This document shows positions 48,727 through 57,631 of a stretch of 64,000 nucleotides of DNA, one piece after another. A program made the translations under genes and the position numbers. The notes below the pieces were generated by a model. It was not told the DNA's origin. It worked only from the letters and a program-made list of their open reading frames with translations, and did no database searches. This stretch comes from Agromyces italicus DSM 16388 (GTDB lineage Bacteria > Actinomycetota > Actinomycetes > Actinomycetales > Microbacteriaceae). Each line of letters starts with the position of its first letter. Within the stretch, counting starts at the first letter, position 1. The stretch lies in the NCBI RefSeq assembly GCF_000421545.1, contig NZ_ATXF01000004.1, positions 310,001 through 374,000 on the forward strand. Reading direction: 5' to 3'.

Positions 48727-50385
48727 TCACTCGGCGAGCCAAGCGTCGGAGAAGCTCGGCGTCGACACGGTCGGAAGTGCGCGAGCGCCCTGCACCTTCG
48801 GGCTCAGCAGGAAGCTGTTCTGCTGGTCGTAGAGCGGCAGGAGGTAGTGCCCTCCGAGGATGAGGCGCTGGGCCTGTTCGTACTGGGCCGCGCGCTCGGC
48901 CGGGTCGCTCGTGGAGGCGGCCGAGGCGAGCAGGGCGTCGATCTCGGGGTTGTTCACCTGGGCGAGGTTCGCGAAGTAGCCGCTCGGTGCCGGGGTGATG
49001 CTGTCGGAGTGGTAGAGGATCCGCAGCACGTCGGGGCCGACCTTCGTGTACGGGGCGCTCACGATCTCGTACTCGTGGGCGAACAGCGCGCCGTACCAGC
49101 TCGAGAGGTCGAGCAGCGAGATCTGCACGTCGAAGCCGGCCTCCTTGGCGGCCGCCTGCACCTGCTCGAAGAGCGACTGCTCGGCCGGCACCGACTGGTT
49201 GGTGCTGACCGGGAACCGCAGCACGAGGCGGGCGCCGTCCTTCATGCGGGTGCCGTCGTCGTCGCGCTCGGTCCAGCCGGCCTCGTCGAGGAGGGCGTCG
49301 GCGCGTTCGAGGTCGGTCTCGAAGAGCGCGGGCTCGGAGTAGGCGAGCGCCTCGACCGAGGAGAGCGCCGAGAACGACCGGGCGGCGGTGCCGAAGTAGA
49401 GCGCGTCGATGCCGTCGTCGACGGCGGCCGCCGCGATGAACGCCTCGCGCACCCGCTCGTCGTCGAACGGCGCCTGCGACGAGTTCAGCTCGATGCGGTT
49501 CGAGGCGCCGGGGCGCGGTGCGTCGAGCCAGGCGAATGCGCCGCTCTCGTCGGCAGCCGCGATCGTGTCGGGCTGCGGGTTGTCGATCACGTCGACCTGG
49601 CCGCCCTGCAGGGCGGCGTAGCGCGAGGCGGCGTCGGGCACGAAGCGCCAGTCGATCGCCTCGAGGTACGCGGGGCCGTCGTGCGCGGCGTCGGCGGGCG
49701 GCGAGACGTAGTCGTCGTTGCGCACCAGCGAGACCCGCTCCTGCTTGACCCAGCCGTCGACGACGAAGGCGCCGGTGCCGATCGGCGCCTGGCAGTTCTC
49801 CTCCATGCCGCGGGCGAGCCCCGCGGGCGACTCGATCGCGAGCCACGGCTGCGAGAGCGACTCGAGCAGGGCGCTGTCGGGCGCGGTGAGCACGAAGCGC
49901 GCCACGTCGGACGCGACGACCTCGACGCGGTCGACCTTGCCGAGTGCGAGGTACCCGGTCGACGACTGCGTCGCCGGGTCCTTCAGGTGCTCCATGTTCA
50001 CCTTGACCGCCTCGGCGTCGAACGGCGTGCCATCGGTGAACTCGACGTCGTCGCGGAGCGTGAACTCCCAGCTGAGCCCGTCGGCGGAGGCCTCCCACGA
50101 CTCGGCGAGCCACGGGATGATCTCGCCCGACTCGTCGCGTGAGACGAGCGATTCGAGGAACTGGCTCGCGAGCAGCGCCTGCGGGTAGTTGCCGCCGACG
50201 TGTGGGTCGAGGCAGCTCGGCTCGGCGTCGCCGCTCGCGTAGCGCAGCGTGCCGCCGGAGACCGGCTCCTCCGAGACCGGGGCTTCGCCCGCCTGGCATC
50301 CGGCGAGGAGGACGCCGCCCGCGAGCGCCACGGCGATGAGGCCGATGGCGCGTGTTCGGCGGGCGGGGGGCGTGGCAGTGCGCAT
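48727..50385 (-). CDS. ABC transporter substrate-binding lipoprotein, family 5
   Basis: 552 residues. The signal peptide ends in a lipobox LLAGC with Cys30 as the lipid anchor, so the protein sits on the outer face of the membrane. The mature part begins GGTLRYASGDAEPSCLDPH and has NPEIDALLASAAST near the end, typical of oligopeptide/dipeptide binding proteins (SBP_bac_5). ATG 50385 has AAGGA about 5 nt upstream; the upstream in-frame extension is not coding-like. First gene of the transporter operon, divergent from the GntR gene. Confidence 0.93.
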   Translation of the reverse strand: MRTATPPARRTRAIGLIAVALAGGVLLAGCQAGEAPVSEEPVSGGTLRYASGDAEPSCLDPHVGGNYPQALLASQFLESLVSRDESGEIIPWLAESWEASADGLSWEFTLRDDVEFTDGTPFDAEAVKVNMEHLKDPATQSSTGYLALGKVDRVEVVASDVARFVLTAPDSALLESLSQPWLAIESPAGLARGMEENCQAPIGTGAFVVDGWVKQERVSLVRNDDYVSPPADAAHDGPAYLEAIDWRFVPDAASRYAALQGGQVDVIDNPQPDTIAAADESGAFAWLDAPRPGASNRIELNSSQAPFDDERVREAFIAAAAVDDGIDALYFGTAARSFSALSSVEALAYSEPALFETDLERADALLDEAGWTERDDDGTRMKDGARLVLRFPVSTNQSVPAEQSLFEQVQAAAKEAGFDVQISLLDLSSWYGALFAHEYEIVSAPYTKVGPDVLRILYHSDSITPAPSGYFANLAQVNNPEIDALLASAASTSDPAERAAQYEQAQRLILGGHYLLPLYDQQNSFLLSPKVQGARALPTVSTPSFSDAWLAE

Positions 50386-50478
50386 CGGAATCCTTGCAGG
50401 AGTACTGGGGGAGCGGGCGGGACGAACTCGACCCGGATTCATCCTGACACCGGGCCGGGACCGCGACAAGCAACTTGT

Positions 50479-50501
50479 TCTATTACCACTAGAATAATAG
50501 A
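50479..50501. promoter_or_regulatory. Putative GntR operator (dyad TCTATTA-N9-TAATAGA)
   Basis: A perfect 7-bp dyad in an AT-rich patch, unusual for this genome, overlaps the -10 box of the GntR gene and lies in the region that should hold the promoter of the divergent transporter operon. Confidence 0.6.
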
Positions 50502-50503
50502 GT
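50498..50503 (+). promoter_or_regulatory. -10 box TAGAGT of the GntR gene
   Basis: TAGAGT, 6 nt, then ATG at 50510: leaderless. It overlaps the right arm of the dyad at 50495-50501. Confidence 0.6.
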
Positions 50504-50509
50504 TCAGCC

Positions 50510-50911
50510 ATGCTCATCCGGCTCGATCCGACCCTCGCGACGCCGCTCGCCGAACAGCTCGCGGGCGGGCTTCGCGCCTCGATCATCGACGGTCGGCTCT
50601 CGGGGGGCGAGCGGCTTCCGGCGGCCCGCCGGCTCGCGACCGACCTCGGCGTGAACGTCCACACGGTGCTGCGCGCCTACCACCGGCTGCGCGACGAGCA
50701 GCTCATCGAACTGCATCGCGGACGCGGCGCCGTCGTCGCGGTGCGCCTCGGCGGCCATGCCGCACTCGCCGGCGCGATCCACGACCTCGTCGACGAGGCG
50801 AAGGGGCACGGCCTGCCCGAGGCGGCCCTCCTCGAGCTCATCCGCGTGGCGTACCGCTCCGCGCCGAGCCCCGCCGGCGTCGTGCGGCCGGCGCCGACAC
50901 GGTATTCTTGA
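50510..50911 (+). CDS. GntR family transcriptional regulator, YtrA type
   Basis: 133 residues. A winged helix (about 10-75, PLAEQLAGGLRASIIDGRL..GERLPAARRLATDLGVNVHTV) is followed by a short helical dimerisation part, the size and form of the YtrA subfamily. It is divergent from the ABC transporter with a dyad between, so it probably represses itself and the transporter. Its last codons contain the -10 box of the ileS T-box leader. Confidence 0.88.
   Translation: MLIRLDPTLATPLAEQLAGGLRASIIDGRLSGGERLPAARRLATDLGVNVHTVLRAYHRLRDEQLIELHRGRGAVVAVRLGGHAALAGAIHDLVDEAKGHGLPEAALLELIRVAYRSAPSPAGVVRPAPTRYS
50903..50908 (+). promoter_or_regulatory. -10 box TATTCT of the ileS leader
   Basis: TATTCT lies in the last codons of the GntR gene (ending at its stop) and would start the T-box leader near 50915. 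Confidence 0.5.
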
Positions 50912-50914
50912 CGG

Positions 50915-51130
50915 CAACGACATCGATCCGGCCATCACCGGGGAGTCTTCGGCAGAACGCGAACGGCGGCCACGTGGCATCCGATCGTCACTAGAACCGA
51001 ACGGGGCGGCCCGTCACAGCCGGCAATGAGGGGCCTCTCGAGCAGAGGGGCAAGCGAGGTGGTACCGCGGCGGAGGCTCGATCGAGCAGCCGGCGTCCTC
51101 GTGAGAGCATCCGTCCCACAAGGAGCGAGC
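50915..51130 (+). ncRNA. T-box riboswitch upstream of ileS
   Basis: The T-box motif TGGTACCGCG is at 51060-51069, flanked by a stem GCGAGG/CCTCGT that forms the tRNA-acceptor-binding bulge. Near the 5' end a hairpin CCGG(50928-50931)-CCATCA-CCGG(50938-50941) shows the isoleucine codon ATC (50934-50936) in its terminal loop. This is the ultrashort Stem I form known from actinobacterial ileS leaders. No terminator hairpin is evident; the AAGGAG of ileS lies just downstream, so control is probably at translation initiation. Confidence 0.9.
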
Positions 51131-54100
51131 GTGTACCCCCGTACCCCAGACGACCACGGTGTCGCCCCCTCTCCCGACTTCCCCGCCGTCGAGCGCGAAG
51201 TTCTCGAGTTCTGGCTGAACGACGAGACCTTCCAGGCCTCGATCGACCAGCGGGAGGGCGCGCCCGAGTGGGTCTTCTACGACGGCCCGCCGTTCGCCAA
51301 CGGCCTGCCGCACTACGGCCACCTCCTCACCGGGTACGCGAAAGACCTGTTCCCGCGCTACCAGACCATGCGCGGCCACCAGGTGCACCGTCGCTTCGGC
51401 TGGGACACGCACGGCCTGCCCGCCGAGCTCGAGGCCGAGCGGCAGCTCGGCATCACCGACAAGAGCCAGATCGAGGAGATGGGCATCGCGGCCTTCAACC
51501 AGGCCGCCCGCGAGTCGGTGCTGCGCTACACGAAGGAGTGGGAGGAGTACGTCACGCGCCAGGCGCGCTGGGTCGACTTCGCCGACGACTACAAGACGCT
51601 CGACGTCACCTTCATGGAGAGCGTGATCTGGGCGTTCAAGACGCTCTACGACAAGGGACTCGCCTACGAGGGCTACCGGGTGCTGCCGTACTGCTGGCGC
51701 GACCAGACGCCGCTCTCGAACCACGAGCTGCGCATGGACGACGACGTCTACAAGATGCGTCAGGACCAGACGGTCACCGTGACTTTCCCGCTCACGGGAG
51801 CGAAGGCCGAGTCGCTCGGCCTCACCGCCGTGCGCGCCCTCGCCTGGACGACGACGCCGTGGACGCTGCCCACGAACTTCGCGCTCGCCGTGGGGCCAGA
51901 GATCGAGTATGCGGTCGTGCCCGGCGGGCCGAACGGCACCCCCGATGCGACGGTGCTCCGCGAGGGCGCAGGCGGCGTCGCGGGCGACACCGAGGTGCTC
52001 GGTGCCGAGTACTTGCTCGCGATCGACCTCGTCGGCAACTACGCCAAGGAGCTCGGCTACGACTCCGCCGACGAGGCGCGCGCCGCCGTGTCGCGCACCG
52101 TTCGCGGCGCCGAGCTCGACGGGGTCACCTACGACCGCCTCTTCGACTACTACGCCGACGTCGAGGCGTACGGGCTCGAGAACGCCTGGCGCATCCTCGT
52201 GGCCGACTACGTCACGACCGAAGACGGCACCGGCATCGTGCACCAGGCTCCCGCCTACGGCGAGGAGGACCAGAGGATCGGCGAGGCCGCCGGCATCCCG
52301 GTCGTCATCTCGCTCGACGAGGGCGGCCGGTTCCTCCCTGCTGTCACGGATGTCGCGGGGCTCCTCTGGAGCGACGCGAACAAGCCGCTCACCCAGCTGC
52401 TGAAGGCCGAGGGCCGACTCCTCCGCCAGGCGAGCTACGAACACTCCTACCCGCACTGCTGGCGCTGCCGCAACCCGCTGATCTACCGCGCCGTCTCGAG
52501 CTGGTTCATCAAGGTGCCCGAGTTCAAGGGCCGCATGGGCGAGCTCAACCAAGACATCAACTGGGTTCCCGACAACGTGAAGGACGGCCAGTTCGGCAAG
52601 TGGGTCGCCGGCGCCCGCGACTGGTCGATCAGCCGCAACCGCTACTGGGGTTCGCCGATCCCGGTGTGGAAGAGCGACGACCCCGAGCACCCGCGCATCG
52701 ACGTGTACGGCTCGCTCGAAGAGCTCGAGCGCGACTTCGGCCGGCTGCCGGTGGGGCCGAACGGCGAGCCCGACCTGCACCGCCCGTACATCGACGACCT
52801 CACCCGGCCGAACCCCGACGACCCCACGGGGCGCTCGACGATGCGCCGCATCCCCGACATCTTCGACGTCTGGTTCGACTCGGGCTCGATGCCCTTCGCG
52901 CAGGTGCACTACCCCTTCGAGAACCGCGAGTGGTTCGACTCGCACAACCCGGCCGACTTCATCGTCGAGTACATCGGGCAGACGCGCGGCTGGTTCTACG
53001 TCATGCACGTGCTCTCGACGGCGCTGTTCGACCGACGCGCCTTCTCGAACGTCGTGAGCCACGGCATCGTGCTCGGCAGCGACGGGCAGAAGATGTCGAA
53101 GTCGCTGCGCAACTACCCCGACGTCAGCGAGGTGTTCGACCGCGACGGCTCCGACGCGATGCGCTGGTTCCTCATGTCGAGCTCGGTGCTGCGCGGCGGC
53201 AACCTCGTCGTCACCGAGGAGGGCATCCGCGAGGGCGTGCGCCAGCTCATGCTGCCGCTCTGGAGCACCTGGTACTTCTTCTCGCTCTACGCCAACACCG
53301 CGAAAGACGGCGGCTACGAGGCATCCCGCTCGACCGCATCGACCGACGTGCTCGACCGCTACCTGCTCGCCAAGCTGCGCGATCTCGTCGAGGCCGTCAC
53401 CGTCGACCTCGACGACTTCGACTCGCCGCTCGCAGCGCAGAAGCTGCGCGACTTCGGCGACGTGCTGACGAACTGGTACGTGCGCCGTTCGCGCGACCGC
53501 TTCTGGGGCGGCGTCGCCGATGACGGCGCCGGCCGTGAGGCGTTCGACACGCTCTACACCGTGCTCGAGACGCTCACCCGTCTCGCCGCGCCGCTGCTGC
53601 CGCTCGTCAGCGAGAAGGTCTGGCGCGGGCTCACCGGCGGGCGGAGCGTGCACCTGACCGACTGGCCCGATGCGGCCGAGTTCCCGGCCGACCCGGCGCT
53701 CGTCGCCGCGATGGACGCCGTCCGCGAGATCAGCTCCTCGGCACTGTCGCTGCGCAAGCAGTCGGGCCGCCGGGTGCGCCTGCCGCTCGCGAAGCTCACG
53801 ATCGTGAGCGCGGATGCCTCGGCGCTCGCCCCGTTCGAGGCGATTCTCCGCGACGAGCTCAACGTCAAGCGGGTCGAGCTCGTTGCGCTCGACGAGCACA
53901 GCGCCGAGCGCTACGGCGTGACCAAGCGGCTCACCGTCAACGCGCGGGCCGCCGGCCCGCGCCTCGGCAGGCAGGTGCAGCAGACGATCCAGGCGGCGCG
54001 CAGCGGCGACTGGTCGGTCGCAGGCGACGTGGTCGTCGCGGGCGGCATCGCCCTCGAAGCCGGTGAGTACGAGCTCGTGCTCGAGGCCGGCGGCACGGGC

Positions 54101-54442
54101 GACGGCGAGAGCGCGCTCGCCCTGCTCGCCGACGGCGGCTTCGTGCTGCTCGACACCGCGACCACCCCCGAGCTCGAGGCCGAGGGCCTCGCGCGCGACG
54201 TCGTGCGGGCCGTGCAGGAGGCGCGCAAGGCCGCCGGCCTCGAGGTCGGCGATCGCATCGTGCTCAGCCTCGCGCTCGACGCGGCTGGTGCGGCCGCGAC
54301 CGAGACCCACCGCGACCTCATCGCGGGCGAGACGCTCGCGACCTCGCTCGAGGTCGTCGCGTCACCGACCGCCGCCGAGTCCGACGCGGCGAAGCCCGTC
54401 GGCGACGATTCTCGACTCCTCATCGGATTGGAGCGCGCATGA
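51131..54442 (+). CDS. ileS: Isoleucyl-tRNA synthetase (type 2)
   Basis: 1103 residues. The class I HIGH motif reads HYGH (residues 61-64, [14 protein letters not shown]), the form reported for type 2 IleRS; KMSKS is at 654-658 ([10 protein letters not shown]). An editing domain with [12 protein letters not shown] lies in between. The GTG start has AAGGAG 5 nt upstream and the protein opens [18 protein letters not shown]; the frame continues upstream only through the T-box. It overlaps folC by 4 bp. Confidence 0.96.
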   Translation: MYPRTPDDHGVAPSPDFPAVEREVLEFWLNDETFQASIDQREGAPEWVFYDGPPFANGLPHYGHLLTGYAKDLFPRYQTMRGHQVHRRFGWDTHGLPAELEAERQLGITDKSQIEEMGIAAFNQAARESVLRYTKEWEEYVTRQARWVDFADDYKTLDVTFMESVIWAFKTLYDKGLAYEGYRVLPYCWRDQTPLSNHELRMDDDVYKMRQDQTVTVTFPLTGAKAESLGLTAVRALAWTTTPWTLPTNFALAVGPEIEYAVVPGGPNGTPDATVLREGAGGVAGDTEVLGAEYLLAIDLVGNYAKELGYDSADEARAAVSRTVRGAELDGVTYDRLFDYYADVEAYGLENAWRILVADYVTTEDGTGIVHQAPAYGEEDQRIGEAAGIPVVISLDEGGRFLPAVTDVAGLLWSDANKPLTQLLKAEGRLLRQASYEHSYPHCWRCRNPLIYRAVSSWFIKVPEFKGRMGELNQDINWVPDNVKDGQFGKWVAGARDWSISRNRYWGSPIPVWKSDDPEHPRIDVYGSLEELERDFGRLPVGPNGEPDLHRPYIDDLTRPNPDDPTGRSTMRRIPDIFDVWFDSGSMPFAQVHYPFENREWFDSHNPADFIVEYIGQTRGWFYVMHVLSTALFDRRAFSNVVSHGIVLGSDGQKMSKSLRNYPDVSEVFDRDGSDAMRWFLMSSSVLRGGNLVVTEEGIREGVRQLMLPLWSTWYFFSLYANTAKDGGYEASRSTASTDVLDRYLLAKLRDLVEAVTVDLDDFDSPLAAQKLRDFGDVLTNWYVRRSRDRFWGGVADDGAGREAFDTLYTVLETLTRLAAPLLPLVSEKVWRGLTGGRSVHLTDWPDAAEFPADPALVAAMDAVREISSSALSLRKQSGRRVRLPLAKLTIVSADASALAPFEAILRDELNVKRVELVALDEHSAERYGVTKRLTVNARAAGPRLGRQVQQTIQAARSGDWSVAGDVVVAGGIALEAGEYELVLEAGGTGDGESALALLADGGFVLLDTATTPELEAEGLARDVVRAVQEARKAAGLEVGDRIVLSLALDAAGAAATETHRDLIAGETLATSLEVVASPTAAESDAAKPVGDDSRLLIGLERA

Positions 54443-55815
54443 GCGACGCCGACCACCACGACGCCACCGAGGCCGCCGACGCGGCCGATGCCGTCTACGC
54501 CGCGCTCGTCGCGCGGGTGGGCGAGGGGGCGCCCCGCCCGCGTCTCGAGCCGACCCGGCGCGCCGTCGAGCTTCTCGGCGACCCGCACCGCGCCGCCCCC
54601 GTGATCCACCTCACGGGTACGAACGGCAAGACGTCGACCAGCCGCATGATCGAGAGCCTGCTGCGGGCCTCCGGCCTCCGCACCGGGCTGCTCACGAGTC
54701 CGCATCTCGTGCGGTTCACCGAGCGCATCCGCATCGACGGCGAGTCGGTCTCCGACGAGGCGGTCGCCCGCAACTGGGAGGAGATCCTCCCGTTCGTCGC
54801 GATCGTCGACGCCGAGCTCGAGCAGGCCGGGGAATCGCCGCTCACCTTCTTCGAGGCGCTGACGGTGCTCGCGTTCGCGTGCTTCGCCGACGCCCCCGTC
54901 GATGTCGTGGTGCTCGAGGTCGGCATGGGCGGCGAGTGGGACTCGACGAACGTCGCCGACGGCCAGGTCGCCGTCTTCACGCCGATCGCGCTCGACCACC
55001 AGGCCAGGCTCGGCTCGACCGTCGAGGCGATCGCGCGCACCAAGTCGGGCATCATCAAGCCGGCCGCGGCGGTCGTCACCGCCCGGCAGCCCGACGCCGC
55101 GCTGGCGGTGCTCGAGGAGGCCACCGAACTCACCGAGTCGACGCTCGCCGTCGAGGACGACGCCTTCGCGGTCATCAGCCGCACCGTCGCCGTCGGCGGG
55201 CAGCTCGTGTCGATCCGCGGGCTGGCGGGGGAGTACCGCGAGCTCTTCCTCCCGCTGTTCGGGGCGCATCAGGCCGAGAACGCGGCCGTCGCGATCGCGG
55301 CCGTCGAGGCCTTCATCGGCGGCGGTTCGGTGCGGCTGGCCGACGAGGTCGTCGAGCGGGGGCTCGCCGAGGCGACGTCGCCCGGGCGACTCCAGCTCGT
55401 CGGCATCGAGCCGACCGTCCTCGTCGACGCGGCCCACAATCCGCACGGGGCCCGCGCGCTCGTGTCGGCGCTCGACGAGTTCTTCGACTTCGACGAGTTC
55501 GCGATCGTCGTCGGCGTCGTCGACGACAAGGACGCCGCCGGCATCATCGACACGCTCGCCGAGCTCGACGGCCCGATGCTCGTCACCGCCCCCGACACGG
55601 AGCGGGCGCTGCCCGCCTCGGCTCTCGAGGCGATCGTCACCGAACGCGTCGGCATGAAGCGCACCCTCCTCGTGGAACGGCTCGACGACGCCCTCGAGGA
55701 AGCCCGCACCTGGGCCGCCGAGGCGCCGAAGCGCGCCGTGCTCGTGACGGGCTCGATCGTGCTCGTCGGCGAGGCGATGGCGATCGCCGAGGACCGAGAG
55801 TGGGGTATGGCATGA
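54439..55815 (+). CDS. folC: Folylpolyglutamate synthase/dihydrofolate synthase
   Basis: 458 residues. Mur-ligase-type enzyme that adds glutamate to folates. P-loop [18 protein letters not shown] is near residue 55; [19 protein letters not shown] and the Mg-binding [14 protein letters not shown] follow; the C-terminal domain has [18 protein letters not shown] start inside the ileS stop (ATGA). Confidence 0.96.
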   Translation: MSDADHHDATEAADAADAVYAALVARVGEGAPRPRLEPTRRAVELLGDPHRAAPVIHLTGTNGKTSTSRMIESLLRASGLRTGLLTSPHLVRFTERIRIDGESVSDEAVARNWEEILPFVAIVDAELEQAGESPLTFFEALTVLAFACFADAPVDVVVLEVGMGGEWDSTNVADGQVAVFTPIALDHQARLGSTVEAIARTKSGIIKPAAAVVTARQPDAALAVLEEATELTESTLAVEDDAFAVISRTVAVGGQLVSIRGLAGEYRELFLPLFGAHQAENAAVAIAAVEAFIGGGSVRLADEVVERGLAEATSPGRLQLVGIEPTVLVDAAHNPHGARALVSALDEFFDFDEFAIVVGVVDDKDAAGIIDTLAELDGPMLVTAPDTERALPASALEAIVTERVGMKRTLLVERLDDALEEARTWAAEAPKRAVLVTGSIVLVGEAMAIAEDREWGMA

Positions 55816-56216
55816 GCGACGCGCCTGCTCCGGCAGCATCGCTGCGCTCAGTCCGGCGGAGTCTCGCCTCGATCGTGCTCGCCTTCGAGACGATCGTCGT
55901 CTTCCTCGCCGCCCTCGTGATCTGGGGCCTCGCGCAGGGCGGTACCGAGCAGGCGCTGCCGTCGTGGGTCGCCCTCGCCGCGGGCGGCGTGATCATCCTC
56001 GGCCTGATCGCGACGATGGGCCTGCTGCGATTCGAGTGGGCCTACGTGCTCGGTTGGACATTGCAGGTGCTCATCGTCGCGTCAGGTTTCCTCAACCCGG
56101 CGATGTTCGTCGTCGGGGCCCTCTTCGGCGGCATGTGGTGGTACTGCATGGTCGTCGGCAGCCGAATCGACCGAGAACGCGCGGCGGTCGTCGCGCCAGG
56201 AAAGGAACAGCAATGA
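55812..56216 (+). CDS. DUF4233 family membrane protein
   Basis: 134 residues with four transmembrane helices (about 17-40, 50-70, 76-93 and 98-115). RSLASIVLAFETIVVFLAAL and the MWWYCMVVG segment are typical of DUF4233, which in actinobacteria usually sits between folC and ndk as here. Function is unknown. It overlaps both neighbours by 4 bp. Confidence 0.85.
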   Translation: MSDAPAPAASLRSVRRSLASIVLAFETIVVFLAALVIWGLAQGGTEQALPSWVALAAGGVIILGLIATMGLLRFEWAYVLGWTLQVLIVASGFLNPAMFVVGALFGGMWWYCMVVGSRIDRERAAVVAPGKEQQ

Positions 56217-56635
56217 CCACTGCGATCGAAGAGACCCTGGTGATCGTGAAGCCCGACGGGGTCGCCCGCAACCTCACCGGCGAGATCCTCCGCCGCATCG
56301 AGGCGAAGGGTTACTCGCTCGTCGACATCCGCCTCGTGCAGGCCGACCGCGAGCTGCTGGCGAAGCACTACGCCGAGCACGAGGGCAAGCCCTTCTACGA
56401 GCCGCTCGTCGAGTTCATGCAGTCGGGGCCCGTGGTGGCCATGCGCGTCGCCGGCAACCGTGTGATCGAGGGGTTCCGTGTGCTCGCCGGAACGACCGAC
56501 CCGACGACCGCCGCCCCCGGCACCATCCGCGGCGACTTCGGCCGCGACTGGGGCCTGAAGGTGCAGCAGAACCTGGTGCACGGCTCCGACTCGGCCGAGT
56601 CGGCCGAGCGCGAACTCGCACTCTGGTTCGCCTGA
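56213..56635 (+). CDS. ndk: Nucleoside-diphosphate kinase
   Basis: 140 residues, standard length. Transfers phosphate from ATP to other nucleoside diphosphates via the histidine in NLVHGSDSAESAERE. The nucleotide-binding start ETLVIVKPDGVARNLTGEI is complete. ATG overlaps the DUF4233 stop (ATGA) and AAAGGAA lies upstream. Last gene of the ileS-folC-DUF4233-ndk unit. Confidence 0.96.
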   Translation: MTTAIEETLVIVKPDGVARNLTGEILRRIEAKGYSLVDIRLVQADRELLAKHYAEHEGKPFYEPLVEFMQSGPVVAMRVAGNRVIEGFRVLAGTTDPTTAAPGTIRGDFGRDWGLKVQQNLVHGSDSAESAERELALWFA

Positions 56636-56646
56636 GCCGTTCGACG

Positions 56647-56733
56647 CTGGTCGAGTAGCGCGCGACGACGGAGCACGCGTATCGAGACCCGGCGAGGCGG
56701 TCTCGATACGCTCCTTCGTCGCTACTCGACCAC
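56647..56733. repeat. REP-like inverted repeat (CTGGTCGAGTAGCG type)
   Basis: CTGGTCGAGTAGCG (56647-56660) and CGTATCGAGACC (56678-56689) are mirrored by GGTCTCGATACG (56699-56710) and CGCTACTCGACCA (56720-56732). This forms a long cruciform between the convergent ndk and VKOR genes. The GGTCGAGTAGCG..CGTATCGAGACC element is one I recognise as widely dispersed in Micrococcales genomes; it may also serve as a terminator. Confidence 0.8.
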
Positions 56734-56739
56734 CGATCG

Positions 56740-57360
56740 TCAGAGGCCCTGGAGATCGATCATGACGCGAGGGATGGCGTTCATCTGCAGCTGCGCCAAG
56801 AAGATGACGATCGCGTAGCAGACGAGCGTGATGAGCGGGATCCAGGTGAACCAGCCGGTCGCGAGGCGACGGATGCGTGCCGATGCCGGAATATTGCCCG
56901 CGCGGAGGTTGTGCAGCGTCACGACCCAGAAGGTCGGGATCGTGACCGCCCAGGTCAGCATGCACCAGGGGCAGAGCACGTCGAGCACGTAGATGCTCTG
57001 GTAGATGAGCCATCCGACGAACACCAGCGCACCGGCCACGCCGACGTTGAAGCCCACCCAGAACCAGCGCGAGAACGTCGCGCCGGCGAGGATCGCCACG
57101 CCGATCGTGATGACGACGGGCCAGGCCATGAGGCCGAGGAACGGGTTCGGGAACCCGAACACGGCGCCCTGCCACGACTCGAGGTTCGTGCTGCACCCGA
57201 CGAGCACGCCCACATTGCAGTTCGGCACATGGGCCGGGTCGGACAGTGTGAGGACCTTCTCGACCGACAGTTCGAACGCGGCGAGGAGGCCGAGCGCCCC
57301 TGCGACGATGAGGAAGATCGCCGACGCGACAGGGCGCGAGGCACGAGGGGAGTCGGGCAT
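56740..57360 (-). CDS. Vitamin K epoxide reductase family protein
   Basis: 206 residues with five transmembrane helices. It has the VKOR Cys set: NCNVGVLVGC on the outer loop and the CxxC redox centre in DVLCPWCMLTW. Bacterial VKOR re-oxidises a DsbA-like partner using quinone to make disulfide bonds outside the membrane; no DsbA-like gene is in the window. The ATG at 57360 lies 6 nt after a CATAAT box. The upstream in-frame region covers the rne leader and is not coding. Confidence 0.93.
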   Translation of the reverse strand: MPDSPRASRPVASAIFLIVAGALGLLAAFELSVEKVLTLSDPAHVPNCNVGVLVGCSTNLESWQGAVFGFPNPFLGLMAWPVVITIGVAILAGATFSRWFWVGFNVGVAGALVFVGWLIYQSIYVLDVLCPWCMLTWAVTIPTFWVVTLHNLRAGNIPASARIRRLATGWFTWIPLITLVCYAIVIFLAQLQMNAIPRVMIDLQGL

Positions 57361-57366
57361 GCTCGG

Positions 57367-57372
57367 ATTATG
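57367..57372 (-). promoter_or_regulatory. -10 box CATAAT of the VKOR gene
   Basis: On the minus strand CATAAT, 6 nt, then ATG at 57360: leaderless. The divergent rne -10 box is about 40 bp away. Confidence 0.55.
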
Positions 57373-57407
57373 GCATGCCGGTTCCCCGCTGCGCTGTGAG
57401 ACCATGC

Positions 57408-57631
57408 GATAATCGAAGGAGTCGTCCGGGCCGCGCCCGGTACGGCGCCAACGAAGGCTTTGAGGATGCACCGCATCCGAGTGGGCGGGAGACACCCGCA
57501 AGACGTGGCGATCCAGGCACCCGCCGATCGCAGTAGTGAAGGTTCGGCGGTTCCGCACACGGTGGAACCGCTCCAGATGAGTAACGGGACGACGGCGCGG
57601 CCGTCGGGACCGGCGTAGGAGTGCACCAGAG
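57408..57631 (+). promoter_or_regulatory. rne promoter and long structured leader
   Basis: GATAAT at 57408-57413 is the likely -10 box, leaving a leader of about 210 nt. It can fold into at least four hairpins: GGATGC/GCATCC (57464-57478), GCGGG/CCCGC (57485-57499), GCGGTTCC/GGAACCGC (57547-57571) and GACGGC/GCCGTC (57591-57605). No ORF is supported. Autoregulation of RNase E through its leader is known in E. coli; here it is inference. Confidence 0.55.

Noticed and set aside
57421..57631. c-di-AMP riboswitch or other known riboswitch in the rne leader
   Set aside because: Hairpins are present but I could not match the conserved core motifs of a known class; described only as a structured leader.
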